A stretch of 64,000 nucleotides of DNA from positions 109,860,823 to 109,924,822 of the forward strand of contig NC_064822.1 in NCBI RefSeq assembly GCF_024166365.1. The letters are read 5' to 3'. Made by a program: the position numbers and the translations under genes. This document shows positions 21,401 through 36,400 of this stretch, piece after piece (position 1 is the stretch's first letter; the number at the start of each line of letters is the position of its first letter). The DNA is from Elephas maximus indicus (lineage: Eukaryota; Chordata; Mammalia; Proboscidea; Elephantidae). The notes beneath the pieces were generated by a model, which made no database searches, was not told the origin of the DNA, and was given only the letters and a program-made list of their open reading frames with translations.

Positions 21401-24400
21401 CCGGAGGTAGATCTTCATCTCTCTGCAGTCCTCCCGAGCCCCATTCTGGATGATCAGGGTCTGGGTCAGGCTTGCCTGTCGGGAGGCCAGGAACAGCGCC
21501 CGCCGCACTCCCCCCTTCTGCTTCTGCCAATCCAACTGGAGCTCCACCGTGAAGCCTGCAGTGGGACGTGTGTCAGGACACTCTGCCTCTCCCTCCTCAT
21601 CTATTCAGAGAGAAGGGAAGTGCCCAATCCCCCAGGCCCTCCATTCCCTGTCCCAGTGCCTGAGAGACCCACACAGTCTCCCTCACCGATGGAATCAGGG
21701 ACGTGTTTTCCGGAAGCATTGAGGCAGAAGCTAAGGTTGATGCTGGAGAAAGACCAAGAGGAAAGCTGATGAACCCAACTCGAACAGGCATCCTATCTTC
21801 CACCTACCTCCCACTCACACCCAGACTAGGATACCCCGATTTGTCCCTTTAAGACAGACCTGGTCTCCCACCCGCCCTAGGCACAGACAGGAGTATCCCA
21901 GACTCAAGTCTCTGCAATCTCTTGGGCCTCAGCTCACCAGGCCACAGGGTTCCCCTCTAAGCTGCAGCTGCGTTCCTCTGGGTTGAACATGGCAGGGAAG
22001 ATGTTGAGGGAGGCACTGGCAGACACGATGGGGCGGCCCCTGTCGAGAGTGGATGTAGGGTAGACAGACCTAAGGCTCCCTGTAACCTGGGCACAGGAAC
22101 CTGGTGCCAAGCTCCAGCACCCCAGCGTCCTCTACACTGACTCCCAACCTCAGTCCTATTGAGAAATCCCCCAGTTCCACTTTGTCTCAGGCTGTCCCGA
22201 GTTCATACCTGTACACCACAGCCTTGTCCACACCAAAGGCCCCCACAATCAGATCTGCAAGAAGTCAAGAAATCATCCCTGACAGCAAGCCACAAATTAG
22301 GATCCTTCCTAACCCCCTTCTAAGGATAGGTCCCTAGATCCATTGCTGAAGGAGGCTGAAGTGAGGTGACAGCGCCCCCTGGTGTCCTCAGTCTAGAACT
22401 GTGCCCAGATCAAAGGGCTGGGAAAGCGCAGAAGGGGTAGGTGGGTGTAGGGGTCCGTGACTACGGAATCTAAGGTAAAAGAGGCCTCAGGCACAACTCA
22501 CCAGGGTATCCGTTGCCATCCAGATCTCGGCCTCCTCGCAGGGCAGAGCCAAAGAAGTCCGGGGTGTGGCCAGCTGCCCACAGGGGCAGCAGAACCTGGG
22601 AGGGCTTTGAGCCCAGTCCCCCTGGGCCCCCAGGGAATATAAACACCACTCCTTGCTGGGTCTCCCCACCAAAGGGGACACCAATGGCCACATCTGCAAG
22701 GCACACACACAGCAGTCAGTAATCCAGGAATCCAGGGGTCCAAATATCTACCACCAGACCCTAAGGCCTTATTTTTTCCCATCTGACAATCCTAAAGACC
22801 CAGACGTTGGAATTAAAGTCTAGAGATCTCTTTGGCAAGTCACTGGGGGTCTTAGGTGATAGCCATGTTTCCCCCAAATCCCTCTGACTCAGGCCCTAAC
22901 TCTTCCTCATCTTCCTGAGCCCATGGTGTTTACCATTGTAGCCATCCTGATCCAGGTCCCCTAGGGGGGTCAAGGAGCTGCCAAATCGGCCAAACTCGTC
23001 ATGGCCAGTGAGGGTAAGGGTGGGTGTGGCATCCATGCCAGCTGGGTGCTGCAGGTAGACATAGACTCTGCCCACCTCCTGGGCCCGCCCGTCCGTTGTC
23101 CGCTCCATAAGAAGGGGCGCCCCCACCAGCAGGTCATCCAGCCTGGGGGTAGGGGCAAAACACAGGCATCCAGATACCCTGCCTTGCCACCAATCCCCCA
23201 ATCCTAGTGCCAGGAAATCCCAGGCATCTTGGGCCCCAGATTACCCTCCAACCAAGTTAGAAGACCTGAGATGTTCTGGTCTTCAGTTCTCAGCCCTCTC
23301 CTTGTCCCTGAGCAAGGGGAACCCAGAGAATAAATCCAGGAGAAAACTTTCCTTGCATTTTCTGCCCCACCCGCACTCTTCCCTCCTGGACCTGGGAAGT
23401 GTATGTGGTTTCCCCCTCCCTTTCCCACTACTCACCCATCCCCATTGACGTCTGTGGCAGCCACTGCGTAGCCAAAGTAGGAGGCCATCTGGGGAGGACA
23501 AAGGGGCAGCACTGAATCAGAGCTAAGGGGTCAAAAATTGGAGCACCAGGCACTGTGAGGAGGTGTTCAGAGATTCCTGGGAGGTTGGGAAGTTGGGCCG
23601 AGGGTGTTTGGTGAGGCAGGTTTGGTTGCCAGAGAGCCAAACTGGGGAATGTCCTCACCTGTTCCCCTGAGATGTTGTAGAGGGATCGAACGTCTGAGCC
23701 ATTAAGGATGGTGACCTGGGGGATGACGAGACATGCCCATTGGTCCTGGTCTCCCAGACCATCCCATGAACGGAGGGCAAATGGGTACAGGACACCCAGG
23801 GACAGGCATTCCTTGGAGGCACAGACCGTTGACCCTGACTCCTTCCTGAGCTTTACCCTCCCTTTCCCATCTCTCTGTCGGGTAGCACCACTCATGCCTG
23901 CTTTACTATTTTTCTCCATATCACTTAACAACTACTGACAGATTTCATATTTATCTGTCTGTTGTCCATCTCTACCTACTAAAATGTGAGATCTATGAGG
24001 GCAGGGACTTGGTTTTATTTTTTTGTAGAGCCTAAAGTAGTGCTTGGCAAGCAGTAGAGATTCAATAATTATTAGCTGATAATTGAATGCACATGGGGGC
24101 CTCAAAGCCAACATGTTCAAAACCTAAGTCATTCCTCATCCTCCAGTGCCTCCCAACCCACAAACACTCATGTCTACCTTATGTCTTCCCTTAGCAACTG
24201 GCCCCACAGCCCCCCAAGTCTCCAGAATCCCTTTTCTCTTCCCCACTCCCAGTACCGTTATTCTGGTAGGACCCCTCTTCCTGGACTGCTGGAATCCTCC
24301 AGCCAGTCCTCCCGCTGCAGGGTCCCTCTCTCCCTAAACACCCATCCCCCCACTGCAGCCAGACTGACTAACTGCCCTAAAGCAGACCTAGCATGGCTAC

Positions 24401-27400
24401 CTCGGGCCTGGAAACCCACAGTGGTTCCCTGCTGCCCGCTGCACAAAGTCTCAACTTCTTGGTGGTCCTCCAAGGCCCTGGAGCATCTGGACCTAACCTA
24501 TCTGTTTCTGTTCAATCTTTCCTTATTTCCCTCATCCTCAAGGAGCCCACAAGTCTGCCAAATTGGCCTGAATTTTTTTTTCCTTTTCTTCCATGCCTTT
24601 CTTCATGCTCTTGCCTGGAATGCCCTTTCTTCTCATCTCTGCTGATCCTTTACAGACCATTTTATGATCCATCCCATCCCTAGAAGGGAAGTTATTCCTT
24701 CCCCTAAAGTGTTATATCACCTTAACCATTTTTCTGCAATTTACCATGGTCCATAAGACGGCTGACTCTGGAGTAAGACAGACCAGGTGTTAAAGTTTTA
24801 TCCAGCTATTTTACTAACTGGGTGATCTTCAGCAATGTACTTGGTCTCTTAGAGCCTCAGTTTTCTCCTGTGTAAAATGTGAACATAATACCTACCCCAT
24901 AAGGCTTATTATGAAGAATGTTGTTATTTTTAGGTGCCGTCAAGTCAATTCCAACTCATAACAACCCTATGTATGACAGAACAAAACACTGCCTGGTCCT
25001 GCGCCATCCTCACAATCATTGCTATACTTGAGCTCATCATTGTAGCCACTGCATCAATCCATCTTGTTGACAGTCTTCCTCTCTTTCGCTGACCCTCTAC
25101 CAAACATGATATCCTTCTCCAGTGACTGGTTCCTCCTGACAACATGTCCAAAGTATGTGAGACAAAGTGTCGCCATCCTTGCTTCTAAGGAGCATTCTGC
25201 CTGTACTTCTTCCAAGATAGCTTTGTTGGTTCTTCTAGCAGTCCATGGTACATTCAATATTCTTTGCCGACACCATAATTCAAAGGCATCAATTCTGAGG
25301 TCTTCCGTATTCATTGCTTAGCTTTTGCCTGCATACGAGGTGATTGAAAATACCATGATTTGGGTCAGGCGCACCTTAGTCCTCAAATGACATATTTGCT
25401 CCTTAACACTTTAAAGATGTCTTTTGCAGCAGATTTGCCTAATGCTACACTGTTTGATTTCTTGGCTGCTGCTTCCACGGGTGGTGATTGTGAATCCAAG
25501 TAAAATGAAATCCTTGACAACGTCAATATTTTCTGTTTATCAAGATGTTGCTTATTGGCCCAGTAGTAAGGGTTTTTGTTTTTTTTATGTTGAAGTGTAA
25601 TCCATACTGAAAGCTGTAGTCTTTGATCTTCACCAGTAAGTGCTTCAAATCGTCTTTGCTTTCAGCAAGCAATGTTGTGTCATCTGTACATCCCAGGTTG
25701 TAAACAAGCCTTCCTTCAATCCCGATGCTGTGTTCTTCTTCATATAGTCCAGCTTCTCGGATTATTTGCTCAGCATACAGATTGAATAAGTATGGTGAAA
25801 AGATACAATCGTGACACACACCTTTCCTAATTTTAAGCCACACAATATCCCCCCATTCTGTTCAAACAACTGCTTCTTGGTCTATATGCAGGTTCCTTAT
25901 AAGCACGATGAAGTATTCTGGAATTCTCATTCTTTGCAAGGTTATCCACAATGTGTTATGAACTGCACAGTCGAATGCCTTTGCATAGTCAATAAAACAC
26001 AGGTAAACATCTTTCTGGTGTTCTCTGCTTTCAGCTAAGACCCAGTGGACATCAGCAATGATATCCCTTGTCCATGTCCTCTTCTGAATCTGGCTTGAAT
26101 TTCTGACAGTTCCCTGTTGATGTACTATTGCAACTGCTTTTGTTATGAAGAATAGAAACCACGAATAGGCAGTGCCTCACGCATTGAGGGCTCATAAATA
26201 GTAGCTCCAGTTAGATTATAGTTATGTGTGTGTGTCTTAACTTACATACTTGATTAGAAGCGCCTTATGAGGTGAGCTATGATGTCTTAGTCATCTTCTT
26301 ATCTCTTACCTTGCCTTAATAAATGTTGTTAATTAAAGGAACTGCTATGGCATTCTTATCTGTATCCTTTTAAAAGACTTGTCCTAGTCTAATAATAACA
26401 GCTACTAGTTGTAGATTGCCCAAGAATTCACTCAGTACTTTCACATGCATTATCTCATTTCAGCCTTATAAGAGTCTTGTGAGGTCAGAACTATTATTAT
26501 CCCATTATACAGAGGAGAACGAGGCTCAGAGAGGTTAAGCAGGCTCAAGGTCTTTTACGGAATGAAGCAGAGTATAAATAAATAACAGAAAGACTCACCC
26601 AGCGTATAAGTGCCTGAACTTGAACGCAGGTCTGACTACAGAGCCCATGTTCTGATCCATCTTTTGAACCCTCACAAACTGCCATGCATGGTATAGTGAT
26701 TAGCCAGGGGAGGGGAGGGAGTGGGGCATCAGTCTGGGTCTTACATAGCCATAGGTGAGGTTCCCTTTGGGCACACCAGCAACAAAGTCTGCAAAGAAAG
26801 GAAAAAGCTGTGGCTGAGGGTGGGGAAACAGACAACTGTGGTAGGTATCTCAGTTCCTGTGCTTTCCCTCTCCTGGGTCTCTAGCTGCCCCCTCCCTTGG
26901 CCCCAGCCTGGGGATACACTTACCTTCTGTGTCATCACCACTGAATTCACCCACAGCCACAGAGTATCCTGGGGGGCAGAGTAGCTCAATGTTAGGATCT
27001 TTGCTTCAGGGATCCCTCTGCCCTAACTCATCCCCCAAAGCCCTTCCCCACCCCTGCTGGGTCCTAACCATCAGCCTGCATAAGACAAGCATGGCTCAGG
27101 GGCCAGGGTGCCCAACTGGGAGAGGGAAGGCAAGGGGGTGAGTGGGGACAACAGCTGAGGTTCTCCCCATGTGGGTCCCTCCCCACTTGCTTGCTTACCC
27201 AGATAGCTATCATCATAGATGGAACTGGCCTGGCGAGTCTGCAGCTGCCCCTGAACCAGGTTGATCAGGTACTCAGGGTAGTAGGATTCTGCAATCTGCT
27301 CCTGGGTGGCAGATAGGATCTGGCCTGGGGAAGGGGAAGAGGAGGGGATGCATGGGGGAGGTGGCAAGGAGGGTACTGGGGGCTGAATACACAGGATTTC

Positions 27401-30400
27401 AGAAGTCTGGTTCAAGGAAGGGAAATGAGTGGAGGGAAATGGCATAAACAGGACGTGTAAATCTCAAGAAAACGAGAGGAGAATTGGGGGTAGGGACTAA
27501 GGAAGCAGAGGAGGGAAGGACTGGTGATTTCGGGCTGGGAGCAGGGATGGGAGGCTGTGTGCAGGGGGCCAATGGATGGCATAGGAAGGACTTACCTTGC
27601 CAGAAATAGCTCCCGGGTCCACCCAGTACCACACGCCCAGTCTGTGCGAGGGGAAGGGGGTAAGTCCAACTTCTGGCCCTGATCTCCCTGTGTCTGCTGC
27701 CCACCAGCCACTGCCCTTTCAGGATATCCTCTTACCTTGGTGAACTCGGCACTGAAGCCCCCTTGGCAGTAACCCTGTCCTGCTGCCCAGCTGAAATCTG
27801 TGAGGGGAGAAGGTGGTGAGGATGGGCCCTGCATAGATGGGTCACTCAGGAAAGAGGTGAGAGCCTGGGGTAGGAGGTAGAGAGGTAACCAGAGAAAAGT
27901 CCTCCCTAGACAAGGTAGTGAGCATAAAGGCTAATGGGGAGAGTCAGCCCTGAGCATATGAAGACATTCAAGTAGAGGAGGCAGACATGGGGCACAGGTC
28001 CCCTCTTGCCCCTACCTGAGCGGCAAGGTGCATACTCCAGAATTCGGGTGAAGTTGTCTGTGGAGAGGTAGCAGGTACCCACGGGATCACTCAGTGGCTC
28101 CTTCTCTGTGCGCCAGCTGTACAGTGGAGCACAGGCCTGGGAGTGACAAAAGGGAGGGGCTTTAGGGTTATCTGGCTCCATCCAACCACTGCCCGTCCCC
28201 TAGCCACCATACCACTGAGCCCACCCGCCCCCTCACCAATATGGAAGAGCCATGGGCTCGAACTGTTGCCCCGAACCACTGCAAGGACTTGTACTCCACA
28301 GGCTCCTCCCCCTCTGGGCTGGACAATGAAGATTCCAGGATCCGAGAACCTTGGGGAAGTGAGAGAGTAAAGTCATGCTGGGCCCAGGGCCCCATGGGCA
28401 GCTGAGCCCTAAAGCAGCCCCATCCTCTTCCCCAGGAGGGGCCCCTACTCTTAACCTGGGGATTTAAGCACTTCTTTTTTTTTTAAGCTCTGAGGCCCCA
28501 TGATTCACTGGAAAGAGGAGTGGGGAAGGATAGTTTGCATAGCCTGACTCGGCCCTCCACCTATACACACACACACAGACACACACAGGCACACACAGAC
28601 ACACCCCTCCCCGGAAAGTGGGAGTTCTAGAGTTGCCTTCCCCTGGCTCTCCTGCCTCCTCACCTAGCTGGGAGAAGTATGCTCATGGTGAAAAGGGGGC
28701 ACTCTGGCTGCACTTCTCTGTCCTTATCTGTGTCTCTAACAGCATCTCACTCCATCTCTCTTCTTGACCTTTTCGGGATCTCTGTCTCTTATATCTCTCG
28801 CTTTGTCTCTGTCTTCCCAAGCCCTGTCTCTGCCCTCTATATGACAGCCTTTCTTATTCTTCTGATTCTCATCTGTCTTTCAGACTTTTTTATTTTATTT
28901 TATTGTGCTTTAGGTGAACGTTTATAGCACAAATTAGTTTCTCATTCAAAAATTTATACACAAATTGTTTTGTGACATTTGGTTGCAATGCCCACATGGT
29001 GTCAGCAGTCTCCCCCTTTCCCCTTCCACCCTGGGTTCTCATGTCCATTTGTCCAGTTTTCCCAGCCCTTCCTGCTATCTTGTCTTTGATTTTGGGCACA
29101 TGTTGCGCATTTGGTCTCGTAGACTTGATTGAATTAAGAAGTACATTCCTCATGTGTGTAACTGTGTGTTTCAGACCTATATAATCTTTGGCTGAAAAAT
29201 GGAATTTGGGAGTGGCTCGGGCTTTTTTTTATTAATCTATTTCATGATTTTTTTCCCCCTCTGTTTCCATCTTTCATGTCTCTCCCTATTTCTTCCCTTT
29301 TGTCCCTACACCTGTCTTTATTTCTGTAGCCAGACTGCCTGAATTCATATCTTGGCTCCACCATTTACTAGTTGTGTGACTGTGAACAAGTTACTTAACC
29401 TCTCTGTTTCCTCATCTATAAAATGGGGATAATAATACCTCATAAGGTTGATGTAATTCTTTATATCAAAGAATTAAATGAGTTAATATATGTAAAGTGT
29501 TTACAACAGTGGCTGGCACAGAGCAAATGCTCTATAAGGGTTAAAAAAAAAAAACCAGTTGCCATTTAGTTGATTCCAACTCAAAGTGACCCTACAGGAC
29601 AGAGTAGAACTACCCCACAGGGTTTCTAAGGAGTGCCTGGTGGATTTGAACTGCTGATCTTTTGGTTAGGAGCCGTAGCTCTTAACCACTGCGCCACCAG
29701 GATTTCCCTGTAAGGGTTAGCTGTTATTATTTATCTCTAGTCTCTGTCTCCCGTTCATCTACTTTGCTCTACTCCAGACCGTGAGCTCCTTGAGAGTGGT
29801 GGCTTAATCATCTTTAAATCCCCTGCAGCACCCAGCACAATGCCTGGCAGGTACTATTACTTAGTCAGGGTTTAGTTAAATGAACTGAATGGTCTGTGTG
29901 ACTCTCCCTGTTTTTGTCTGTGTTGCTGTCTTGGCCTCCCTGCGTTGTGGGTGATTCAAGGGAAATGAGAGCCACATGTTTCTGAATCATGTCCGCCTCC
30001 CTTAGTCTGGGCTGAATTGGGAACACGGTGTGAGTGCCATGGGGAGCCGCTGTAGGGAGCTGGAGAACCAGAGGGCTAGGAGGGCACATGGTCACAACTC
30101 TAGGCAGGCTCCACCCCTGGCTCCACGCACTACTCAAGTCCTGCCCCCAAGCCGCAGTAGCTGTCCCCCAGTCCCTCGCTGACCCTCCTCTGCCTACCAA
30201 CGGGGTAGGTTACCTTTGCTGTCAAATTCAATAGGGGTGCACTGTGAGGGGCTAGCGCCCCAGGGGCAGAGGTAGACAGCACCACCCTGCAGCACTCCAG
30301 GTTGGCTAGTGTTATCCTTAGGAGCTCCCACCAGTACGCTGACCCTGTGGAGGGAAAAGAACAGGCAGTTCAGGGGTGGTTCCTAGTCCCCCCATGCAAG

Positions 30401-33400
30401 AAAGACCCAGGCCCTAGGCCGCTGGGCCAGGGCTGGATGGGGGGTGGGGTAGATGCCCCCTGGGTTGTATTTATATCTCAGAAGATGCCACAGATGCCAG
30501 AGGCACAGGCTGGAGTCAGGCGGTCCCCATGTGCCGCTGTCACTAACACTCCCCACCTCCTCCGCCAGTCTCTCTTCTCTCCTACTTACCCTGTGATTAA
30601 AGGGAATGGGGAACTAGAGACAATGTCCTGAAGGGGAAAAGGGACCAGAGGACCTGGATCCCAGTTTCTTCCTCTCCCCATGTCCCTCCTTAGGTTAAAT
30701 ATTCAACCCTGGGGATTCCAGGACCCTCTCACCTAGCCTGCTCTTATACCAAGCCAGAGCTCTTCCCAGGGCCAAGACCCAGGCATCAAGCTACCCAGCC
30801 CTGGGGCATGTAGAAGGAAAACGTGAGTCCTGGAAATCAGGAAGCAGAAGTGGAGAGAGGAGCTGGAGGACTGATGAAAAAAGGTCTTTCCCTTGGGCTT
30901 GGGCCTAGGCCTGCCCTGAGTCCTGAGGCCCTGGTTTGGACCTCCCCATCCTGCTGGGTCTTTGTCTCAGCCTCTCTCACACACCATCCCCAGGAGTCTG
31001 AATCCAGATCTGCTCTACTGGGGTCCTAGTTCTGAACATAGTGCCTCACTTCCCCCAGAGGCAGAGAGGAGAGGTTGCCTCTGATGCGGTCCTATGTAAT
31101 GGAATGGTCATAGCTAGTGAAGATAGCTAAGGTCCTGGGCAATCTGCTGTTATCATCTCTGGACCCCTTGCCTTTGATGCCTCCACACAGCTCTCACCTT
31201 CTTGGCTTTCTCCTTCAGGGTGTCCCATGAGGACTGCATCTGGCAGCCTAGGCAACTTGATCCGGCCCCTGGGCCAGTTTCCCTGCCAGCCTTGGTTTCT
31301 GCTCTCTTCTTGTGTCTGCCTCCGGCTCTGCTTCTCAGTTTCCCTGTCCTTCTTCCCCTATGACTACTTGCTCTCTTGGTTTCAGTTTCTGGGTTCTCTC
31401 TCTCTCTTTTCTCCTTTCTCTCTCTGTCTCAGCTCTTGGGTTTCTCCATCTCTAATGATTACTGTCCTCTTTCAGCTTTCAACATTCCCAGTAACCACCC
31501 CTTCCCTGGTATTTGAGTACCTTCCTCAGCCTCTCTCAAAAGGAAACAGGGTACAAGTTGGGGATATAGTAGAGGCCCTAAAAGCTGGAAGTGTCTTCAG
31601 AGAGGACTAGGTACATTGAGTGGGGAACAGATGAGAGCAGTGGGGTTCAGAAGGAATGTTGTTGTTGTTGTTAGCTGCCTTCAAGGTGCCTGACTCATAG
31701 TGACCCCATGTACAACAGAACAAAATGCTGCTAGGTCCTGTGCCATCCCAAGATGGGTTGCAGATTGGACCCCAGGAGGAATAGGGATGGGAAAACCTGA
31801 AAGAGTAGGTCCAAGGGGACTGAAGTGGGGAGTGAGGAAGGGTTTATAAGGGCCAGGGGATGGAGGAGGGTGAAGGCAGAGTCCAGGGGGAATAAAGGTG
31901 GGGGTGGGCAGGAGAGGAGAGTTCCTGGAGTGATGGGGGGTGGGGTACTAGTCTCGGTTACCCTGGGGACAGGAAATGTTTACTGCCTGTGGCTTCCTGT
32001 CAGTTTCCAACCTCTCACTTCTCAGTTTGTCTCTCACCCACCGGGCCCCACCCTCTCACTCAGGGATTACATCCAGTTGGGGGGTGGGAGCTGGCCACAC
32101 CAAAGGCACAGTGAACTGGTCAGTTGCCAGGCCCCAGTAGGTGAGGTTGGTGGGGGGAGGGGAGGAGAGATTGCATTGTCCCAGGGCTGAGTGAGGAAAG
32201 AAGGGTGCAGCCCCCATTTGGACAGCCCCCAGAGAACTTGGCTGGTGCCTTCAGGATCCAGAAAGCAGGAAGGGCCACTGACCCAAACTAGACTGCAGTA
32301 GCTGTGGTAACAGAAGGCAGTGAAGAGTCGTGGACCAGGAGTCAGTCAGGAGTTCGGTTCAGGCACTAGGTCAGTGTGGACTGGGGCAATACCCTTTCCC
32401 ACTTTCTCTGGGTGAAGTAGTTGAATAGGTTATCTCAAAGTCTCCTGGAGCTCTGACATTCTATTTCCTGGAAAGCACAGGGCTGGGGCCAAGGGATCCT
32501 GTTCTCACTTCCAATTTTGCCAACATCCCCTTGCTCTGGGGGAGGAGCTGGGCCTGAGAACTCCTAGGATGGCCTGAGGACGAAGCTTTGGCACTGTTGG
32601 AAGGTGAGAGACAGGCCTTACAAAGTTTGTAAAGCCCACAAGATCACAGGCCCGGGGCATATCCATTCTGGCTGTGTGAAGGTTCCAGTAACCTGGGATG
32701 TAGACAGGGCCCCCGACCACCAACAACAAAACCAAAAAACTAAACCCGTTGCTGTTGAGTCTGACTCATAGTGACCCTATAGGACAGAGCAGAACTGCCC
32801 CATAAGGTTTCCAAGGCTGTAAAGTGTATGGAAGCGGACTGTCACATCTTTTTCCCACAAAGTGGCTGGTGGGCTTGAACTGCTGACCTTTCAGTTAGCA
32901 GCTGAGCATTTAACCATTGAGCCACCACGGCTCCTGTTCCCTGACTACCATCCATGGCTTATTCCTGAGAATTAAATGGCCCTTCCATCCCAGCTTTCCC
33001 AAGCAAACCAAATCAAACCTGTTGCCATTGAGTCAATTCTGACTCATAGTGACCCTATAGAACAGAAGTGCCCCAAAGGGTTTCCAAGGAGCAACCGGTG
33101 GATTCGACCCTCTGACTTTTTGGCTAGCAACCATAGCTCTTAACCACTACACCACCAGGGTTTCCAGCTTCTCCAGGTCAATCCAATAAACAATGCTGTC
33201 CCCAAGGTGCCAAGTGAGGCACCTTATGCCAGGAATACCATGTAAGATAGCTTGTCCTTAATCTCCAACTCCTAGTTCTTGCTTCCCAAATCCTGCAGCA
33301 GTTGGACCATCACAGGGATCCAAGAAGGTAACAGTGGAGGGTCCTTGGGCTATTTTCAATATTTCAGAAAGCCTAACGGAAATCATGCATTTACCTGATA

Positions 33401-36400
33401 AGGGGGCCCAGGCTAACTAAAACCTCAAGTTATTTGCTTTTGGCTATAATTATATCAACTCATGTGGGGAACCTGGTTATCTCATGTTGGTTAGAAGCTC
33501 TGATTGGCAGCTATAGATGTTTTTGGTTAATAAAAAAAGGGAAAAGGAATTAATTATTCTTTACTCAATGCAGCTTGGCAGATAAACTCTTCAAAAACAT
33601 GGAGTCCAAGAGAGGAAATAATTGCCATCATTTATTTTGAAACCACAGCACCCTGAAATTTTAGAGTTGATTTTTGGAGACCCAGGTGATCACAGCTGGA
33701 AGGCACAGAAGAGAGCATCTACTGGTTTTACAACTTTCTTGTAGATACCTCAGCACTGCCCATGGAGAAAGGGGAGGCCAGCTTGGTCCTGATACCCCTT
33801 CTCATCATCTTTTAGAACAACCTCTTTTATCTGTTTTATGTAGAATGTTCTGAGATATAATATTTTTAAAAGATTCTGTTTCACTATATTCCCTTTTATA
33901 TCATTTGAATTTTTATAAAGAAAAAATCTTGAATGAAACTTTTTTGCTAAGAAAAAGTTTAAAAACTGTTGACATAGCCTCGTGCCCTCATTTTAAAGAT
34001 GAGAAAACTCAGTCTCAAGAGAGGTTAGGTAACATTTCTGAGGTCACTCAGGGTCCTTCCCAGTAGGAAAACCAGAAGCCCAAAATCCTTATTCCTAGAC
34101 CAGTGTTCTGGTCTACCCCATTGCCAGTTTCTCCTCTCCTCTCTACTATCTCTCCTGCCAGGCTTCTGATTAACCAAGTCTCCGTTCAATACACGGTTAC
34201 TGTTTGACTCTCTTGGCCTGACAAGGTTGGGGGTGGGAAATTGCAAATGGATCAGGGCCTGAAGCCCTGGACAGGCCAGTGGAGGACATCTGGCATTCGC
34301 AAGAGGATGCGCCTGGCTAGCTGGGGAGGAAGAGTTGCCTCTGCTTGGCTGTGTTGTTGTTGTTGCTAGGTGCTGTTGAGTTGGTTCTGACTCAAAGTGA
34401 CCCTATGTACAACAGAATGAAACACTGCCCCAGTCCTGTGCCATCCTTGAGCCCATTGTTGCAGCCACAGTGTCAACCCATCTTGTTGGGGGTCTTCTCT
34501 TTGTTGTTGCTTGGCCGTACCGGGGGGAAAAAGGATCTGGGCTGAGGCTGGTCCACCTTTCCAGATTGTATCCTGGGCCAATTCACTTCCTCTCTCCAGG
34601 TCTAGGCTACTAAACCCATAAAATGATGGGTTGCACTTGAATGGTCCCTAAAGTACCTTCTAGTTTGAAACTTCTATGACTCCTGAAGCCTCAGTTTTTA
34701 TACATACAAAATGGGGTATAATGCTTGCTCTGCCTAATGCAAGGATTTTTGTAAGAAACCAGTGGATAAACAGATACACAAGCAAGCGCAAAAGGAACAT
34801 GAGGGACTAGTACTAAAATCATTATTACAAGTAAGTACTAAAAGCAAGTAAGAAATGGAGAAAAACAAGACAAAGAACTAAGTGGCTGGGGAGGAGAGAC
34901 CAAGAAATAGAAAATAGCTACTCCATAAAAACCATGCCTCGCATATACTAAGCACCCTCTATGGACTAAAATCAAACCAAACCCATTGCCATCAAGTCGA
35001 TGCCGACTCATAGTAACCCTATAGGACAGAACAGAATTGTCCCATCGAATTTCCAAGGAATGGATGGTGGATTTGAACAGCCGATCTTTTGGTCAGCAGC
35101 CAAGCTCTTAAACACTGTGCCACCAGGGCTCCTGTATGGACTAGATGCCTTTCCTATATATTGTTACATTGAATCAACAGCAACAACAACAAAAAATAGT
35201 AAGTGGGGGCCAGGATTCTCTTCGAGCCCTGCAGGTCCTTAAAGCTTTGCACTTGTCCTGCTAGCTAACCTCTCTGGTGCTCAGTTCTGTCCCTTGATGG
35301 CTGCTCTGGTGTTCATCATGAGAGGTGATGCAGGAGAGACCAAGTACACTGTGGCCCTCCCTCTTGGGCAATGGCTGCGGGTGAGGGGCTATGTTTGTCC
35401 TCAGTGGGGACTGAAGGCCCAGCTGTGGTGGGAGGTCACTGGGAGGGAGAAGGGGAGGCAGAATGTTCTGAGGCCTACTCTAAGAGCAGATTGTAAAGAG
35501 AAAATGAGAGGGGGAGGAGTACAAGCTGGACACCTGGGTTCTCTTGGGAGGGGGGATGAGCAGAAGGGGAGGGGGAAGGGATAGGAAAGCTGAGTCTGGT
35601 TGTAGAAGATGGCTTTAGGGACTGTAGGATCAGGCCAAGGGCCAAACAGACACCTAGGGGGCCAGAAGTGTGTATGTGAAAGTCCAGATGTTTTAGAGGA
35701 GTGTTTTAAAAGGGAAATGACACTCTTGTTAGGTGGGAGGTAAGAGGAAGGTTAAAAGCCAGACAACTGAATACCTTGATCCAGGAGAAGCGACCCGATT
35801 CCTTCCCTCCCCCTTTTCTACTCCATTAGGGTTGTGGTAAGAGGTTTGAGGGGGCCTGGGGAGGCCAGGCCTGGCAGAGGCTCCAGGCCAGGGTGATGCA
35901 ATGGGGTTTGGGCAAGAGGACAGGGGGGTGGGGTGGGGGTTGGGTGGGGACCTTGAATAGCCCAGAATCAACAGCTGGGGCCTAACATCTTTCTTTTTCC
36001 CCCATCCCCAAGGCCTCCAGGCATAGGAGAAACTTGCCCTGCACCTCCCCACCCTCCTCCTCACCATGGAATTAGCTAGAATAACCTCTTTTCTCCAAAA
36101 ATTAAAGAAAATGAGTAGAGATCAGTTAACTGCATTCTGTGTGTAAAAACAGCTCACCTCTGACAGAAGTCCTGTCAAACCCTGAGATACTTGGAGGAAG
36201 GGTGGCAGGGAGCAGTGGGAAGCTCAAAGCTCAGAGATTTAGGAGAAAGACCGCTCTAGTCACTGTGGATGATGGGGTATCTGGCCTGGGGAGCCCCGGC
36301 CCAGCGCAGGAGCAGCCACCTTCCCCTCTTGCTCACACCCCCACATTTAAACCAATATCCTTGTTCTAATGTTGCCTCTGTTCTAGCTCTGGTCTTCCCA

